From NCBI GenBank assembly GCA_031398325.1, contig JANNNB010000080.1, forward strand, positions 35,877-99,876: a stretch of 64,000 nucleotides of DNA, read 5' to 3'. The notes under the pieces were generated by a model. That model made no database searches and was not told the DNA's origin. It saw only the letters and a list, made by a program, of their open reading frames with translations. Source of the stretch: Sva-07 sp031398325 (GTDB taxonomy: Bacteria; Actinomycetota; Acidimicrobiia; Acidimicrobiales; Ilumatobacteraceae). This document shows positions 62,917 through 64,000 of the stretch, piece by piece. The translations under genes were made by a program, and so were the position numbers. Numbering within the stretch: position 1 is the first letter of the stretch; the number at the start of each line of letters is the position of its first letter.

Positions 62917-63900
62917 ATGCACCGTGTCGCGATCCTCGCCTTCGACGACGTCCAGTCGCTCGACGTGTCCGGTCCCGCCGAAGTCCTGTCGACCGCCACG
63001 ATGTACCTGCCGGACGGCGTCGGCTACGAGGTGACGATCGTGTCGCGCGCGGGCGGAATCGTCAGGACGCAGAGTGCGGTCTCGCTCAGCACCACCGCCG
63101 TCGCCGATCTACCACCGGGGCCGATCGACACCGTGATCATCGCCGGCGGGTTCGGCGTTCGTCCGTTGATCTTCGATTCCGCGGCGGTCGCCGACGTCGC
63201 CGCGCTGATCGACCGGGCCGGCCGACTCGTCACCGTGTGTTCGGGAGCCCTGCTGGCGGCAGCGACCGGCGCCCTCGACGGCCATCGCGTCACGACACAC
63301 TGGTCGCGAGCAGCGCAGCTGGCGAAGTACTGGCCGACCATCGACGTCGATTCGGATCCCATCTACATCCACAGCGACGTCCCCGGCCTCGGTGACGTGT
63401 GGTCGTCCGCGGGTGTGACCGCAGGTATCGACCTGACGCTCGCCTTGGTGGAGCGGGACCACTCGACCGACGTCGCTCAAGCCGTCGCGCGCCAACTGGT
63501 GATGTTCCTCCGTCGCCCAGGGGGACAGTCACAGTTCGCCGCGCCGACGTGGATTCGTCAGGCACCGGCCGGTCCGATCCAACGAGCCCAGGAGCTCGTG
63601 GTCGACGACCCTGGCGGCGACCACAGCGTTCGCGAACTGGCCCGACGAGTCGGAATGAGCGAACGACACTTCGTCCGCACGTTCAGCCGCGACGTCGGCC
63701 TCTCCCCTGCCCGATTCGTGGCGCGCGTCCGCGTCGACACCGCCCGACAGGCACTCGAATCGTCGTCGGACACGGTCGAAGCAATCGCCCACCGCTGCGG
63801 ATTCGGCACCGCCGAGACGATGCGCCGCACCCTGGTACGTCACATCGGCGTGTCACCGGAGGCCTACCGCCAACGATTCCACCAGCCCACCCGAACCTGA
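62917..63900 (+). CDS. GlxA-type transcriptional regulator (DJ-1/PfpI domain and AraC helix-turn-helix)
   Basis: 327 residues. An amidotransferase-like DJ-1/PfpI domain covers about 1-190 (VAILAFDDVQSLDVSGPAEVL, TVIIAGGFGVRP, VTVCSGALLAAATGAL with the conserved cysteine). An AraC-type DNA-binding domain covers about 220-320 (DHSVRELARRVGMSERHFVRTFSRDVG, then IAHRCGFGTAETMRRTLVRH). The ligand is unknown. An earlier in-frame ATG at 62869, where TTGACG lies 35 bases upstream, would give a leaderless 343-residue form. Divergent from DUF3107. Confidence 0.92.
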   Translation: MHRVAILAFDDVQSLDVSGPAEVLSTATMYLPDGVGYEVTIVSRAGGIVRTQSAVSLSTTAVADLPPGPIDTVIIAGGFGVRPLIFDSAAVADVAALIDRAGRLVTVCSGALLAAATGALDGHRVTTHWSRAAQLAKYWPTIDVDSDPIYIHSDVPGLGDVWSSAGVTAGIDLTLALVERDHSTDVAQAVARQLVMFLRRPGGQSQFAAPTWIRQAPAGPIQRAQELVVDDPGGDHSVRELARRVGMSERHFVRTFSRDVGLSPARFVARVRVDTARQALESSSDTVEAIAHRCGFGTAETMRRTLVRHIGVSPEAYRQRFHQPTRT

Positions 63901-64000
63901 CCGGTTGGTGGGGGGGGGGGGTTCCCCCCCCCCAAACCCCCGCACCACAACCCGAAAATAACGCAGCGGGGATCAAACGGACACCCCAACAAATAAACAC
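63901..64000. other. Low-complexity contig end with G and C homopolymers
   Basis: After the last stop a run of 12 G (63910-63921), TT, and 10 C (63924-63933) is followed by CCCGAAAATAACGCAGCGGGG and an A/C-rich tail unlike anything else in the window. Homopolymers facing each other across TT could be a palindromic read artefact at a contig end. I see no gene here. Confidence 0.6.

Overview
The window is 64 kb of high-GC DNA with actinobacterial content: a WhiB1-like protein beside a PdtaS-like histidine kinase, ANTAR and RsbW-like regulators, an AdaA-AlkA fusion, DUF3090/SCO1664/DUF3107 proteins, an F420-type FrhB protein and a GlnR-type box upstream of amt-glnK. GTG and TTG starts and ATGA/GTGA/TGATG overlaps are common. 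I infer an actinobacterium, possibly of the class Acidimicrobiia (Ilumatobacter-like); the placement is from gene content only. There is one tRNA (Arg-CCG). I see no rRNA, CRISPR array, prophage or intact insertion sequence.

Layout. 0-8.2 kb: a LysR regulator divergent from dabB-dabA, an energy-coupled inorganic-carbon uptake pair, then a P2A-type cation ATPase coupled to a small zinc-ribbon protein. 8.6-17.4 kb: regulatory accessory genes, namely an RsbW-like kinase, a GAF-ANTAR protein, a truncated sigma-70-like gene, a hemerythrin-like protein coupled to a DUF4062-STAND ATPase, and a three-gene set of two flavin-barrel proteins and a GAF protein. 17.4-19.3 kb: gene fragments (DUF899-like, cupin, transketolase) around a TrmO-GNAT fusion gene. 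19.3-28.3 kb: flavoprotein reductase, tRNA-Arg, deoC, then a LacI regulator and an alpha-glucoside-type ABC importer with LacI-type operators; its ATPase gene is convergent, and one permease has large extra membrane segments.

28.4-32.5 kb: DNA alkylation repair (ogt and adaA-alkA) and an MFS transporter. 32.6-38.3 kb: a four-gene cluster of two circularly permuted ATP-grasp proteins, alpha-E proteins and a transglutaminase. 38.4-39.5 kb: an AbiEi-like gene flanked by two copies of a 45-nt hairpin. 39.5-44.5 kb: acyl-CoA dehydrogenase with an upstream palindrome, amt-glnK under a four-half-site GlnR-type box, and an FrhB-family protein. 44.6-49.3 kb: ECF sigma, anti-sigma and two PQQ-type beta-propeller lipoproteins, one split by a frameshift. 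49.4-63.9 kb: mostly housekeeping genes (hydrolase, family 5 UDG, the histidine phosphatase/DUF3090/SCO1664 set, etfBA, lipid kinase, GDPD, whiB1, pdtaS, two ArsA-type ATPases, DUF3107, a GlxA-type regulator). The last 100 bases contain long G and C runs and look like a poor contig end.

The most unusual systems are the hemerythrin-STAND pair, the ATP-grasp/alpha-E/transglutaminase cluster, the hairpin-flanked AbiEi-like gene, the TrmO-acetyltransferase fusion and the enlarged sugar permease.
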